DNA of 64,000 nt, from the NCBI GenBank assembly GCA_002928735.1, contig PERL01000005.1, positions 1-64,000 on the forward strand, given 5' to 3'. The translations under genes were made by a program, and so were the position numbers. This document shows, piece by piece, positions 1 through 9,000 of the stretch. The number at the start of each line of letters is the position of its first letter. Position 1 is the first letter of the stretch. This DNA comes from Hyphomicrobium sp. (GTDB lineage Bacteria; Pseudomonadota; Alphaproteobacteria; Rhizobiales; Hyphomicrobiaceae). A model generated the notes under the pieces. It ran no database searches and was not told the DNA's origin. It saw nothing but the letters and a program-made list of their open reading frames with translations.

Positions 1-216
1 AAGCGGCTTGAGGTTGAACGCGACGTGGCGATGCGGAAGGACCCTTATTTCGATTATGGCGAAGCGCTGTTGCAGATCGCGATCGTGCTGGCGTCGATCT
101 CGATCATCACCAAGGGTTCCATGCTGCTGGCCGCCAGCGGCCTGCTGGCGGCAGCGGGTGGTTTTCTGGCTTTCAATGGCTTTACGCTGGCATTCGCGAT
201 CCCCGGGCTGGGCTGA
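1..216 (+). CDS. DUF4337-type membrane protein, C-terminal fragment
   Basis: The frame is open from the first base of the window, so the gene is cut at its 5' end and only about 71 C-terminal residues are present. They show a short charged stretch (KRLEVERD) followed by two hydrophobic helices separated by a glycine-rich turn, ending in IPGLG. This agrees with the C-terminus of DUF4337 proteins, small inner-membrane proteins of unknown function with a cytoplasmic helical region and terminal membrane helices. The family call is from memory of the pattern. It converges on the M23 peptidase gene with 3 bases between the stops. Confidence 0.6.
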   Translation, partial: KRLEVERDVAMRKDPYFDYGEALLQIAIVLASISIITKGSMLLAASGLLAAAGGFLAFNGFTLAFAIPGLG

Positions 217-219
217 GAC

Positions 220-1224
220 CTATTCTGTAAGGGTCCAACTACGGAAGGCTTCCACTGCGGTCGTGCCGTTGCGGACAACGCGCGCTGTCCCGGCATAGGT
301 CCCGGGCGACCAGGCGCTTTGCGTGAGACGTTTGCCGGCATAGGCGATCCATGTGGCCTTGTTGCGCTCGAGCGGCTTTGACGTGGACTGTGCCGCAAAG
401 CCGCCGGGACCTTCGACGTTCAACATGACGACATCGCCGGCTTTGAGATTGATCAACCGGGCGAAGAAAACCACCTGTTTGCTGGTGGATGTTGGCGGAG
501 CGATGCCGCCGTCGACTTCCGCCTGTTTCAGGTCCGGCAGCGCGCTTGTGAAGCCCGCTGCTATGATTTCGCCGTTGGTGTAGCGGTGGGCCGGGCGAAC
601 AGTTTCGTCCCACAATCCTGGAGTGGCAGACGGATCGCGTTGGCAAGCGGCGTTGCGCTCGGCGCCCGTGAAGGGATCAATCGCTTTGCCGTTGCGGCGG
701 ACGGTCAGGTGCAGATGCGCGAATTCAGCAAGACCCGAATAGCCGACCGCGCCCAATACCGTTCCCTTATCGACCTTATCGCCGACGGTGGCTTTCACGC
801 TGCCCGACTGCATGTGGCAGTACTGAGTTTCCCATCCGTCACCGTGATCGATCACGACGCCGTTGCCGCATTCGCGATTGGCGACGAGGCTGCGGCTTTC
901 AGCGTTGGCGAAACGGTCCGGCATGCCATCGCGGACGCCTTTGACGGTGCCGGCAGCCGCAGCGAGCACATCAACACCGGTCGCGGCGTCGCGGGCGGAG
1001 AGGAGGCGAAAGTCAGTGCCGTCGTGATTGTCATAGGTGGCGCTGCCGCAGGCAAAATCCTGGACGGCCGGGCCGGGGTCAATATCAACATAACTCTGGA
1101 TAAAGCAGGTGCGGCCGAGGTCGCAGGCCACCGGGAGGCCGAGTTGCAGGGGGTCGGCAGAAGCCAACGCGGGGCACAAAATGCAGCCTCCCAATGTCAG
1201 GCTGAGCAGCAGACGGCGACCCAT
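220..1224 (-). CDS. secreted M23 family metallopeptidase (LytM-like)
   Basis: A 334-residue exported protein with a signal peptide (MGRRLLLSLTLGGCILCPALASA). The LytM core follows with the zinc-ligand pattern HDGTD (H-x3-D) and, further on, HLHLTV, the HxH half of the site; EFAHLHL sits in the expected GYSG-x-n-HLH context. M23 enzymes cleave peptide crosslinks in peptidoglycan. The region after about residue 200 is an extra C-terminal beta-rich domain with no recognised catalytic motif. The start at 1224 was chosen because GGAG lies 6 bases upstream; the frame itself is open further upstream. Substrate peptide bond and any regulatory partner are unknown. Confidence 0.85.
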   Translation of the reverse strand: MGRRLLLSLTLGGCILCPALASADPLQLGLPVACDLGRTCFIQSYVDIDPGPAVQDFACGSATYDNHDGTDFRLLSARDAATGVDVLAAAAGTVKGVRDGMPDRFANAESRSLVANRECGNGVVIDHGDGWETQYCHMQSGSVKATVGDKVDKGTVLGAVGYSGLAEFAHLHLTVRRNGKAIDPFTGAERNAACQRDPSATPGLWDETVRPAHRYTNGEIIAAGFTSALPDLKQAEVDGGIAPPTSTSKQVVFFARLINLKAGDVVMLNVEGPGGFAAQSTSKPLERNKATWIAYAGKRLTQSAWSPGTYAGTARVVRNGTTAVEAFRSWTLTE

Positions 1225-1362
1225 TTTCATCTCCAATAGTGGCTGCGACGACCCGGCGGGTGGTGCCACTTGCGGGCGTAGAGCCGGGAGGCTAGCAGTA
1301 CCGCCGGAACATTCATCCGGCGCCTGCCGCCTCGCAACCCGACAGATAGGTTACCCCCTCCC

Positions 1363-2478
1363 ATGACGACCAAAAAGCTTCTCCTCCTTCCCGGCGACGG
1401 CATCGGCGTCGAGACCATGGCCGAGGTGGAGCGGCTGATTGCGTTCTTCAACGGACGGAAGAACGGGGTGCGCTTCGAAACCGAAAGCGATCTGGTCGGA
1501 GGGGCGGCGTATGACGCGCACGGCGTGGCCGTGACGGATGAGTGCGTGGCGAAAGCCAAGGCGGCGGACGCGGTGATTTTCGGCGCCGTGGGCGGGCCGA
1601 AGTGGGCGGGCGTGCCGTATGCGGCGCGGCCGGAAGCCGGGCTTCTGCGCCTGCGCAAGGATCTGGGGCTCTTCGCCAACCTGCGGCCGGCGATCTGCTA
1701 TCCGGCGCTGGCGGATGCCTCGTCGCTCAAGCGCGAACTCGTCGAAGGGCTCGACATCATGATCGTGCGCGAGCTGACGGGCGGGGTCTACTTCGGGGAG
1801 CCGAAAGAGATCGTGACGCTGGAGAACGGCGAGAAGCGCGCTGTCGATACGCAACTCTACACGACGCACGAGATCGAACGCATCGCCAAGGTCGCCTTCG
1901 ATCTGGCGCGCAAGCGCGGCAACAAGGTGCATTCGGCAGAGAAGCACAACGTGATGCGCACGGGCGTGCTGTGGAAGGAAGTGGTGACCGCTGTCCACGC
2001 GTCGTATGCGCCGGACGTCCAACTGGAGCATATCTTGGCCGACAACTGCGCGATGCAGCTGGTGCGCAATCCCAAGCAGTTCGACGTCATCGTGACCGAC
2101 AACCTGTTCGGCGATGTTCTCTCGGACGAGGCCGCGATGTGCACGGGGTCGCTCGGGATGTTGCCATCGGCATCTCTCGGCGCGCCGGATGCAAAGACGG
2201 GCAAGCGGATGTCGCTTTATGAGCCGGTGCATGGCTCGGCGCCGGATATTGCCGGCCAGGGGCTCGCAAATCCGATCGCCACGGTCGCGTCCTTCGGGAT
2301 GGCGCTGCGCTACTCGCTCGACATGGCGGCAGAGGCCGACATTGTCGATCAGGCGATTGCGGCGGTGCTCGCTAGCGGCTTGCGCACGGGCGATATCATG
2401 CAGCCGGGCATGACCAAGGTTGGCACCAGCGAGATGGGCAAAGCCATTGTGGACGCCGTGGCGAAACTCGTTGCGTGA
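1363..2478 (+). CDS. leuB: 3-isopropylmalate dehydrogenase
   Basis: Oxidatively decarboxylates 3-isopropylmalate to 2-oxoisocaproate with NAD+ in leucine biosynthesis, in the cytoplasm. At 371 residues it has the normal length. Visible family features are LLPGDGIG at the N-terminus, the substrate-binding arginines in [16 protein letters not shown], the [10 protein letters not shown] lysine region, the [13 protein letters not shown] metal-binding aspartates and the [15 protein letters not shown]-binding loop. In many Hyphomicrobiales leuB is followed by asd; here asd is about 4.7 kb downstream, with unrelated genes in between. Confidence 0.97.
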   Translation: MTTKKLLLLPGDGIGVETMAEVERLIAFFNGRKNGVRFETESDLVGGAAYDAHGVAVTDECVAKAKAADAVIFGAVGGPKWAGVPYAARPEAGLLRLRKDLGLFANLRPAICYPALADASSLKRELVEGLDIMIVRELTGGVYFGEPKEIVTLENGEKRAVDTQLYTTHEIERIAKVAFDLARKRGNKVHSAEKHNVMRTGVLWKEVVTAVHASYAPDVQLEHILADNCAMQLVRNPKQFDVIVTDNLFGDVLSDEAAMCTGSLGMLPSASLGAPDAKTGKRMSLYEPVHGSAPDIAGQGLANPIATVASFGMALRYSLDMAAEADIVDQAIAAVLASGLRTGDIMQPGMTKVGTSEMGKAIVDAVAKLVA

Positions 2479-2505
2479 CGGGCGAGCCAGCCTACGGCTG
2501 ACCGG

Positions 2506-2877
2506 TTATTCTTCGCTGTTGGATTCTTGAGTTTGGCGTTCTTCCTCGCAGTCGCTGCGGGAGGCAAACACCAAGTATTCCGATTTTTCGCCGGCTTGCG
2601 TGCATACGCGGGCGGGTTTGCCAGACGCTGTGTTGGTGATTGGATTGAGATCGCAGGTGAAGTCCTGGGATTTGAATTGTGCCAGCCGCTTGTCGTCGAC
2701 GGCGGCGCACTTTGCCTTAGCCGGATTGGAAAACCAATTGAACGTGAACTGGCCCTTCAACGAGTCGATGCCGTCAGCGAACGACGGAGTTGCGGGCAGC
2801 ATGGCGGCGAGGACGGCCGCGAGGATTGCCTTCTTGATGCTTTGATCGTGACGGGACGCGAGCTGCAAAATGCGCAT
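2506..2877 (-). CDS. small secreted protein of unknown function
   Basis: A 123-residue protein with a clear signal peptide (SIKKAILAAVLAAMLPATPSFA) and a mature part carrying four cysteines (AKCAAV, FTCDLN, RVCTQA, SDCEEE) that could form two disulfides in the periplasm. The C-terminus is very acidic and glutamine/serine rich. The ATG at 2877 is preceded at proper distance by AGAGGT. No family was recognised. It converges on leuB with a 27-base gap. Confidence 0.65.
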   Translation of the reverse strand: MRILQLASRHDQSIKKAILAAVLAAMLPATPSFADGIDSLKGQFTFNWFSNPAKAKCAAVDDKRLAQFKSQDFTCDLNPITNTASGKPARVCTQAGEKSEYLVFASRSDCEEERQTQESNSEE

Positions 2878-2972
2878 TGGGGCCACCTCTGTTAGCCGAG
2901 TTCGCGGACATTGGCACAGCGCCTGTAATAGCCCAGTTCCTTATGGAACACGACGCACCGGCGCGAGGCCAA

Positions 2973-3479
2973 TTAGAGAGCGGATACGGCGTCGCCGATT
3001 TTGATGGTGCCGCCTTCGACGATGCGGGCGGTGATGCCGCCACGGCTGCGTATCGCATTATAGCCGCCGGGGCCGAAGATTTCCTCCATGTGGCTGCACG
3101 GGGCGCATTCGCCGGAGGTTTCGAGTACCGCGTCACCGATGCGGAACCGGCGGCCTTTGAGGGCTGCGAGGTTGATGCCAGCGGTGACGAGGTTGCGGCG
3201 GAGGAGTGCGGGATCGACGGACGGGCGGCCGAGGAAGGCGGCGATCGCTGCGATATCTTCCTCGGCTATCAGCGTCACTTGGCGGGCGCCGTTGCTGCTT
3301 GTCTTGTAACGATCGCCCGCGATGCCGCGGCTGGCGATCAGGGTGGCTTCGGTCACTTCGATCACCACGGCGCGACGCTCGGGACGCAAGCCAATCCATT
3401 TCAGCTGGCCCGGGCGCATGGGGGAGGCCAGTAACTCGGCGATTGACGTTGGTTGCGTGCGGCTCGTTGAGGTGGACAC
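2973..3479 (-). CDS. MOSC domain-containing protein
   Basis: A 168-residue single MOSC-domain protein. The domain is the sulfur-carrier and molybdenum-cofactor-binding fold found in the C-termini of Mo cofactor sulfurases and in YiiM-type proteins. The family pattern is visible in the N-terminal RGIAGDRY, the RRNLVTAGINL segment and the conserved cysteine in LETSGECAPCSHMEE. It uses a GTG start 6-7 bases after AGG. A role in sulfuration or a Mo-dependent redox system is inferred only from the domain. No Mo enzyme is nearby. Confidence 0.85.
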   Translation of the reverse strand: MSTSTSRTQPTSIAELLASPMRPGQLKWIGLRPERRAVVIEVTEATLIASRGIAGDRYKTSSNGARQVTLIAEEDIAAIAAFLGRPSVDPALLRRNLVTAGINLAALKGRRFRIGDAVLETSGECAPCSHMEEIFGPGGYNAIRSRGGITARIVEGGTIKIGDAVSAL

Positions 3480-3574
3480 GGGAGACCTGCTTTACTTGCG
3501 CGACGGCTAGCGACCGATACGCACCAAGTGCACGACTCCGATGAGCATTTCAATGCAACGGCGATCTGCGCGGA

Positions 3575-3856
3575 TCATCCGGCATTGCGGGGTGGCGTTG
3601 TCTGCGGCGGCGGCTGGACGCGTTTGCTTTGTTCGTCCATCCACGGGGCCGGGTCATCGGACAGCGTGCTGTTGAGGGCCGAGAGGGCGTAATCGATAGC
3701 GCGGGTGCAGAGGCGGCCCTCGATGGTGCAGGCATCGACGGCGGCGTCTTTGATCGCAAGGAGGCCCTGGCCGATTTCCGACTGCTGTGCCGGACTGGCC
3801 GTGGCGAGGGCGTAGGCGGTGAAGCCGAGCAACGCGAACTTGTAGAGCCTGGGCAT
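3575..3856 (-). CDS. small exported protein of unknown function
   Basis: A 93-residue protein with a short hydrophobic N-terminal export signal (LYKFALLGFTAYALATASPA) and a mature part with two cysteines (DACTIEGRLCTRAIDYAL) followed by a proline-rich tail. This Cys-x6-Cys pattern is common in small periplasmic proteins of Rhizobiales, but no family could be named. The ATG at 3856 has AAGG seven bases upstream. Confidence 0.55.
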   Translation of the reverse strand: MPRLYKFALLGFTAYALATASPAQQSEIGQGLLAIKDAAVDACTIEGRLCTRAIDYALSALNSTLSDDPAPWMDEQSKRVQPPPQTTPPRNAG

Positions 3857-4031
3857 GGGGATGCCTTAAGGAACAGACGCAGAACTCAGGCACACTCCCA
3901 TGCGAGGAGTTAACGGCGCGTTAACCGGTGCGGGTTCGTCAACACGTTCGCGGACGGCGGGTGGGCGTCGCGTTTAGTGTAATTTTCCTCCGTGGGCTGC
4001 GCGACGTCCGGTGACGGTGTAGAGATGCGGC

Positions 4032-4763
4032 ATGCAAAGCACCGTCGATTTCGACACCATCTATGCGCAGGATCTCGTCTACGTGCCGGGATGCTGGCAG
4101 CTGTGCGGCAATGCGAATTGCTGCAGCTTCAGCCGTCAGAAGGACCGCTTTCGGCTGATGGGTAGCGCCGGAGCGCAGGAATTACCGCTGCTGCCGGGCG
4201 AGTTTGCATACCTGCAGTCGCGCGACCTGCTCGGGCAATTCGGCGACTATCAGCACCGGGTGGCAGAGTACCGTTTCGGGGGGCGGGTTCTCTCCATCGA
4301 AAGCCTGATCAGCCGCAACCCGGGATGCGCATGCGCGCACGCGACTCGCACGACGGTGTGCCGGCTCTATCCGTTTCTGCCGGTGTTCGATTTGGACCGG
4401 GCGGTGGTGGGCGTGGAGCGGCTCGGCATCTATGAGGTGCTGGAAGACCTGGCGGGCGAGGGACGCATTTGCCAAGTGGACACGATCCCCGAGGGTGAGC
4501 GGGTGAAATTCACCGCGATCGCCGGTGCCATCGCTGCCGATCCGGTGGCGGCCTTCTATGCCGATGCGTACCGGATCGCGCAGACGCATGCGCGGCAGCG
4601 GCTGGTGCAGCTCAAGGGTGACCGTCAAACCGACATCTACTCGGTTTTCGAGATGGCCGTGCTGCGGCAGAGGCTGATCGATCACGCCGCGCTCGGTGCC
4701 GAGCTTGAGACCCGCGTCCGTGCGCTCGAGGAGAGACACGGCGCACTGGGGCTTGCTGCTTAA
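4032..4763 (+). CDS. cysteine-rich protein, possible metal-binding (YkgJ-like) protein
   Basis: A 243-residue cytoplasmic protein with no signal peptide and two cysteine clusters: CWQLCGNANCCSF near residue 22 and CACAHATRTTVCRLYPFLPV around residue 97. The second resembles the C-x-n-C-x2-YP end of YkgJ-type zinc/iron-binding proteins, and the CC pair in the first also fits that family. The rest is charged and helical. A metal or Fe-S centre is inferred from spacing only. It converges on the CoA-disulfide-reductase-like gene, with stop codons overlapping by 4 bases. Confidence 0.6.
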   Translation: MQSTVDFDTIYAQDLVYVPGCWQLCGNANCCSFSRQKDRFRLMGSAGAQELPLLPGEFAYLQSRDLLGQFGDYQHRVAEYRFGGRVLSIESLISRNPGCACAHATRTTVCRLYPFLPVFDLDRAVVGVERLGIYEVLEDLAGEGRICQVDTIPEGERVKFTAIAGAIAADPVAAFYADAYRIAQTHARQRLVQLKGDRQTDIYSVFEMAVLRQRLIDHAALGAELETRVRALEERHGALGLAA

Positions 4764-6397
4764 GTTTCGGATTGCTGGACGGCGAGGACGCCGCCGGAGA
4801 GCGTTTTGGCGTCATAGCCGTTCTGCAGCAGAATGCGCGTGGCGAGGTAGGCGCGCTGGCCGGAGCGGCAAATGACGGCGATTTCGCGGTCGCGGGGGAT
4901 CTCTGTGAGGCGCGCGCGGAGTTGCTTCAAGGGGATATTAAGCGCGCCCGGAACGGCATAGGCCGCGATCTCGGCGGGTTCGCGGACATCCAGAAGCAGG
5001 CTCGTGTTGCCGGCGTTCCAATGGGCAAGCGGCATATCATGGCGCAGCACGTTAGCGGCGATCATGCCGGCGAAGTTGGCCGCATCCTTCGCACTGCCGT
5101 ATTGCGGCGCGTAGCAGAGCTCTGCTTCTTCCAGATCGTAAACCGTTCCGCCCATTTGGATAAGCGTGGCGATCACGTCGATGCGGCGGTCGACGCCTTC
5201 TTCGCCGTAGGCCTGTGCGCCAAAGATGCGGCCGTCGGATTTGGCGAAGATGAGCTTCATGGAGATCATCTTGGCACCGGGGTAATAGCGGGCGTGGTGA
5301 TTGGGATAGAGATAGATCTTTTCGTAGTCCGTGCGGCCGAGGCGGCGCAGGGTTTTTTCGCTGGCCCCGGTCCAGGCAAAGGTGGTTCCGAAGAGGCCTA
5401 TAATGGCCGTGCCTTGTACGCCGCGGAAGGTCGATGAGCGGCCGGCGATATTGTCGGCTGCGATGCGGCCTTGGCGATTGGCGGGGCCGGCGAGGGCGAG
5501 AAGTGTGTCGGCCCCCGTCACGATGTCGCGCACTTCGACGGCGTCGCCAACGGCATAGATGGCGGGATCGCTGGTGCGCATGTGGGCATCGACCTTGATG
5601 CCGCCGCGTTCTCCGAGGGCAAGGCCCGCCGACTTGGCGAGCGCCGTATCGGGGCGTACGCCAAGGGCGAGGATAACGATGTCGGCTGGATAGGTAGCAC
5701 CCGATTTGGTGGCGACGTCGATCACGCCATTTGAATTTTGTGCGAATCCGGTGACGCCTTCGCCAAGGACCAGCGTGACACCGTGCTGACGAAGCAAAGC
5801 TTCGGCGGGCCGAGCCTGCTCGACGTCGAGGGGCGCCAAAATCTGATCGGCCATTTCGACAAGGGTGACGGCGAGGCCCTGGTGGACGAGGTTTTCGACC
5901 ATCTCCAGGCCGATGAAACCGCCGCCGATGACGACCGCGCGTTTGCCCTTCGGGTTAGCTCCGAGCCGATGGCGGATGGCGCGGGCATCGGGGACAGTGC
6001 GGACATGGAAGATGCCGGGCAGGTTGATGCCGGGCAGCGGCGGCTTGATGGATGTAGCGCCGGGGGCAAGGACGAGTTTGTCGTAGGTCTCCGCGTGTGC
6101 AGCGCCGCTAACCAAGTCACGTAGTTGGACCGTCTTGGCCATTGCGTCGATGGCTACCGCTTCGGTGCCGGTGCGGACGTCGACGGCGAACTGGTCCCGA
6201 AAAAGTTGCGGGTTAGCGATCAGTAGGCTCGCTTCATCCTCGATCACGCCGCCGACGTGGTAGGGCAGGCCACAGTTGGCGTAAGAGACATACGGGCCGC
6301 GTTCGATCATGACGATCTCGGCGGCTTCGTCGACACGCCGCAGCCGCGCCGCACATGACGCGCCCCCTGCGACGCCGCCGATAATCACAACCTTCAT
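4760..6397 (-). CDS. CoA-disulfide reductase-like flavoprotein fused to a rhodanese domain
   Basis: A 545-residue fusion. Residues 1-about 440 form a pyridine nucleotide-disulfide oxidoreductase: FAD-binding GGVAGGAS at the N-terminus, the single active cysteine in SYANCGLPY (Cys42), and an NAD(P)H-binding VVIGGGFIGLE segment. The last about 90 residues are a rhodanese domain with active cysteine in VICRSGQRAY (about residue 510). This architecture matches CoA-disulfide or persulfide reductases of the CoADR-RHD type, which reduce CoA disulfides, polysulfide or persulfides with NAD(P)H. The ATG at 6397 follows AAAAGGG; an earlier TTG two codons upstream is less likely. The true substrate is not determinable here. 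Confidence 0.9.
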   Translation of the reverse strand: MKVVIIGGVAGGASCAARLRRVDEAAEIVMIERGPYVSYANCGLPYHVGGVIEDEASLLIANPQLFRDQFAVDVRTGTEAVAIDAMAKTVQLRDLVSGAAHAETYDKLVLAPGATSIKPPLPGINLPGIFHVRTVPDARAIRHRLGANPKGKRAVVIGGGFIGLEMVENLVHQGLAVTLVEMADQILAPLDVEQARPAEALLRQHGVTLVLGEGVTGFAQNSNGVIDVATKSGATYPADIVILALGVRPDTALAKSAGLALGERGGIKVDAHMRTSDPAIYAVGDAVEVRDIVTGADTLLALAGPANRQGRIAADNIAGRSSTFRGVQGTAIIGLFGTTFAWTGASEKTLRRLGRTDYEKIYLYPNHHARYYPGAKMISMKLIFAKSDGRIFGAQAYGEEGVDRRIDVIATLIQMGGTVYDLEEAELCYAPQYGSAKDAANFAGMIAANVLRHDMPLAHWNAGNTSLLLDVREPAEIAAYAVPGALNIPLKQLRARLTEIPRDREIAVICRSGQRAYLATRILLQNGYDAKTLSGGVLAVQQSET

Positions 6398-6518
6398 GCT
6401 CAAGCCCTTTTCGACAATCTGAAGCGGCGAAACCTTGCCACCCTTGTGCTGGAAGGTCAGGGACTAGCGTCACATACTGGTGTGCCACGTGCGCGAGGTC
6501 AAAGCGGCGGCTACGGCA

Positions 6519-6953
6519 TCAGACGCTTTCGCCGTCGACGCACGTTTTGGGTTGGTTGGCGAACCAGCCGCGGGCGGTCCAGGCGGGTTTGCCGGGCGCT
6601 TTGCTGGCTTGCTCCTGCGTGCGGGCGACGAAGTGGAACTCAAAGCAGTTTTCACTCGCTTTGTGGACGCGGTAGCAGCCGCCGGCGGGATCGTCGTCGT
6701 AGATCGTGCAAAAGGTTCCGGCGCGGACGGACCATTTGCCAGTGGAGGTGCGGCGGGCGTCGGTATAGCGGACGGTCCCGTCGCGGGCGTAGGTTTCGTC
6801 GAAGGTGTCGCCATTTTCATATTCACCGGAGATGTCCCGGCCCGCGAAAGTGCCCGTGAGATCGGCATCGGTCATCCAGACGGGGCCGGCGAGGCTTTGA
6901 ACCGTCATCGCCGCGAAGAGTGCCAATGCTGGCAATGTCCGATAGGCCCGCAT
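6519..6953 (-). CDS. secreted protein of unknown function
   Basis: A 144-residue protein with a signal peptide (YRTLPALALFAAMTVQSLA). The mature chain contains a beta-rich pattern (GRDISGEYENGDTFDETYARDG) and four cysteines, including FCTIYDD, GGCYRVHK and NCFEFHF, typical of small periplasmic beta-barrel or lipocalin-like proteins. The ATG at 6953 was preferred over the longer frame because AAGGAC lies 8 bases upstream and the signal peptide then starts immediately. No family name can be given. Confidence 0.6.
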   Translation of the reverse strand: MRAYRTLPALALFAAMTVQSLAGPVWMTDADLTGTFAGRDISGEYENGDTFDETYARDGTVRYTDARRTSTGKWSVRAGTFCTIYDDDPAGGCYRVHKASENCFEFHFVARTQEQASKAPGKPAWTARGWFANQPKTCVDGESV

Positions 6954-7202
6954 TTGCCGTGGTCCTTGTGTTGATGCCCAACTCAATGTTAGCGCGAGGG
7001 AGGGGCGGTCTCGTGGCGGATTGGCCCGTCAGCCGTCGGGGCCTTTCAACGCGTTCTGCGGGCCGGCACCGGGCCCGCGCGACCCCAAGTCCGCCTTGAA
7101 AGACGGGGCTGGCGCGCGTAAGGGATCGCTACCTCATAGGGCCGCTTAGCGCGGCACCCGGCGTGCGCAGCATTCCGGCAATAAATTCAAGGATTTCGCC
7201 AC

Positions 7203-8231
7203 ATGGGCTACAGAATTGCCGTCGTCGGCGCCACCGGCAACGTGGGCCGGGAAATGATGAATGTGCTGATCGAGCGGCGGTTTCCCGTCAGCGAGATTCA
7301 TGCGCTGGCCTCGCGCCGTTCGGTCGGGACGGAGGTGTCCTACGGCGACAAAACGATCAAGTGCCAGGATCTGGAGCAGTTCGATTTTTCGAAGGTGGAC
7401 ATCTGCCTGATGTCGGCCGGTTCGAGCGTGGCCAAGGAATGGGCGCCGAGGATCGGCGCCAAGGGCTGCGTCGTGATCGATAACTCGTCGTGCTGGCGAT
7501 ACGATCAGGATGTTCCGCTGATCGTGCCGGAGGTCAATGCCGATGCTATTCGCGGGTATACAAAGAAGAACATCATCGCGAACCCGAATTGCTCCACGGC
7601 GCAGCTGGTGGTGGCGCTCAAGCCGCTGCACGACGCGGCGAAAATCACGCGCGTAATCGTCTCGACTTACCAGTCCGTTTCCGGCGCCGGCAAGGACGCC
7701 ATGGACGAGCTTTGGCAGCAGACCAAGGCCAAGTACGTGCCGGGCACCGAGGTTGAACCGAAGAAGTTCAGCAAGCAGATCGCCTTCAACTGCATTCCTC
7801 ACATCGATGTCTTCATGGAAGACGGCTACACGAAAGAGGAATGGAAGATGATGGTGGAGACAAAGAAGATCCTCGATCCGAAAATCCGGCTGACGGCGAC
7901 CTGCGTTCGGGTCCCAGTGTTCGTTGGCCATTCGGAATCCGTCAACATCGAGTTCGAGCGCCCGATCAGCCCCGAAGAGGCGCGCGAGATTTTGCGCAAT
8001 GCGCCGGGCATTCTGGTTGTCGATAAGCGGGAACCCGGCGGGTATGCGACGCCTGTCGAAGCGGCGGGCGAATTCTCGACGTTCGTGTCGCGTATTCGCG
8101 AAGACGCAACGGCTGAGAACGGTCTGGCGCTGTGGATCGTGTCCGACAACCTGCTCAAGGGTGCGGCGCTCAACGCGGTCCAGATTGCAGAATCGATGAT
8201 CGAACAGAACCTGCTGAAGTCCGCCGCTTAG
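7203..8231 (+). CDS. asd: aspartate-semialdehyde dehydrogenase
   Basis: Reduces aspartyl-4-phosphate to aspartate-4-semialdehyde with NADPH, the branch point for lysine/diaminopimelate, threonine and methionine. The 342 residues begin with the NADP-binding VVGATGNVGREM, carry the catalytic cysteine in ANPNCSTAQ (Cys130), and the HSESVNIEF substrate-binding histidine region. The gene is followed by a strong intrinsic terminator. dapF, the diaminopimelate epimerase gene, lies 4 kb away on the other strand. Confidence 0.97.
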   Translation: MGYRIAVVGATGNVGREMMNVLIERRFPVSEIHALASRRSVGTEVSYGDKTIKCQDLEQFDFSKVDICLMSAGSSVAKEWAPRIGAKGCVVIDNSSCWRYDQDVPLIVPEVNADAIRGYTKKNIIANPNCSTAQLVVALKPLHDAAKITRVIVSTYQSVSGAGKDAMDELWQQTKAKYVPGTEVEPKKFSKQIAFNCIPHIDVFMEDGYTKEEWKMMVETKKILDPKIRLTATCVRVPVFVGHSESVNIEFERPISPEEAREILRNAPGILVVDKREPGGYATPVEAAGEFSTFVSRIREDATAENGLALWIVSDNLLKGAALNAVQIAESMIEQNLLKSAA

Positions 8232-8257
8232 CCTTCGGCGCTGGTGTTATAAAACAC

Positions 8258-8290
8258 AACCGCCGGTCGCAGGACCGGCGGTTTGTTATT
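8258..8290 (+). terminator. intrinsic terminator after asd
   Basis: An 11-bp perfect stem, AACCGCCGGTC pairing with GACCGGCGGTT, closes a GCAG tetraloop and is followed by TTGTTATT. It ends the asd transcript and also separates it from the convergent MarR gene. Confidence 0.85.
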
Positions 8291-8314
8291 CAGGCCGTGG
8301 AGCGGTACCCGGAT

Positions 8315-8812
8315 TTAGACGGCCGGAGGATCGTCGCGAATCTTGCCCAGCGCCGTGACGATTGTTCCCAGATCAGTGAGGAAGCGCTCGCGCTGAGCGG
8401 CCGGCAAAGCGGACAAAATCCGCTCGTCGACGCGGCGGGCAACGGGATCGGCCGTGCGCAGCGACTTCCAGCCATCATCTGTCAGCCGAACAGCGTAAGC
8501 GCGGGCATCCTCACGGGTGCGGCGGCGGCTGAGGAGGCCCTTTTTCAGCATGCGGCGGACAATATCGGCCAGCGTCGAGCGGTCGATGCCCGTTTTCTCA
8601 ACGAGTTGGGTCTGGCTCAGACCTTCGTTTTGGGAAACCGTCAGTAGCACCGCATATTGGCGCGGCGTCAGATCGTCCAGCCCCATCTCAACCTGGAAAA
8701 TATCCGCAGCACACTGACCCGCGCGATGCAGCAGGTGGATGGGGGACCGGTCGAGCTCGTTCGACGAGGCCTGAGGTGATTGTGCGTCTTTCGCCATTGC
8801 TTGCATGTTCAT
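8315..8812 (-). CDS. MarR family transcriptional regulator
   Basis: A 165-residue winged-helix repressor. The core is visible as LTPRQYAVLLTV (helix 1-2), QTQLVEKTGIDRSTLADIVRRM (recognition helices) and the wing KKGLLSRRRTREDARAYAVRLTDDG, which carries the usual D-x-R wing arginines. MarR proteins bind pseudo-palindromes and usually respond to small phenolic ligands or oxidation. The ATG at 8812 has AGAG 7 bases upstream. No divergently transcribed target gene abuts it, so the regulon cannot be guessed; autoregulation is possible (see the inverted repeat at 8840). Confidence 0.9.
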   Translation of the reverse strand: MNMQAMAKDAQSPQASSNELDRSPIHLLHRAGQCAADIFQVEMGLDDLTPRQYAVLLTVSQNEGLSQTQLVEKTGIDRSTLADIVRRMLKKGLLSRRRTREDARAYAVRLTDDGWKSLRTADPVARRVDERILSALPAAQRERFLTDLGTIVTALGKIRDDPPAV

Positions 8813-8839
8813 GGGATATCTCTGCGCGGACACAGCAGA

Positions 8840-8856
8840 TAAACACTGTTTGTTTA
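8840..8856. promoter_or_regulatory. possible MarR operator
   Basis: TAAAC-N7-GTTTA is an inverted repeat in an AT-rich patch (through about 8870) that lies 28 bases upstream of the marR start codon. Its size and location suit an autoregulatory site, but the match to any characterised operator was not tested. Confidence 0.35.
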
Positions 8857-9000
8857 TTCTATAACATACTGTCCACGATTTGTAGAAAATAGTAGTTCGC
8901 TGACACCGTCCACCAAAAAGACAGGCGGTGTGAATGATCCGTAAACGATCGAACCGAACTGGTGCGCGGTGGTATTCGGCGTTGCAAAAAGCGCGGCGGT

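Noticed and set aside
7000-7202. Possible riboswitch or leader RNA upstream of asd
   Set aside because: No lysine-riboswitch core or strong hairpin set was recognised; only GC-rich sequence without a clear fold.
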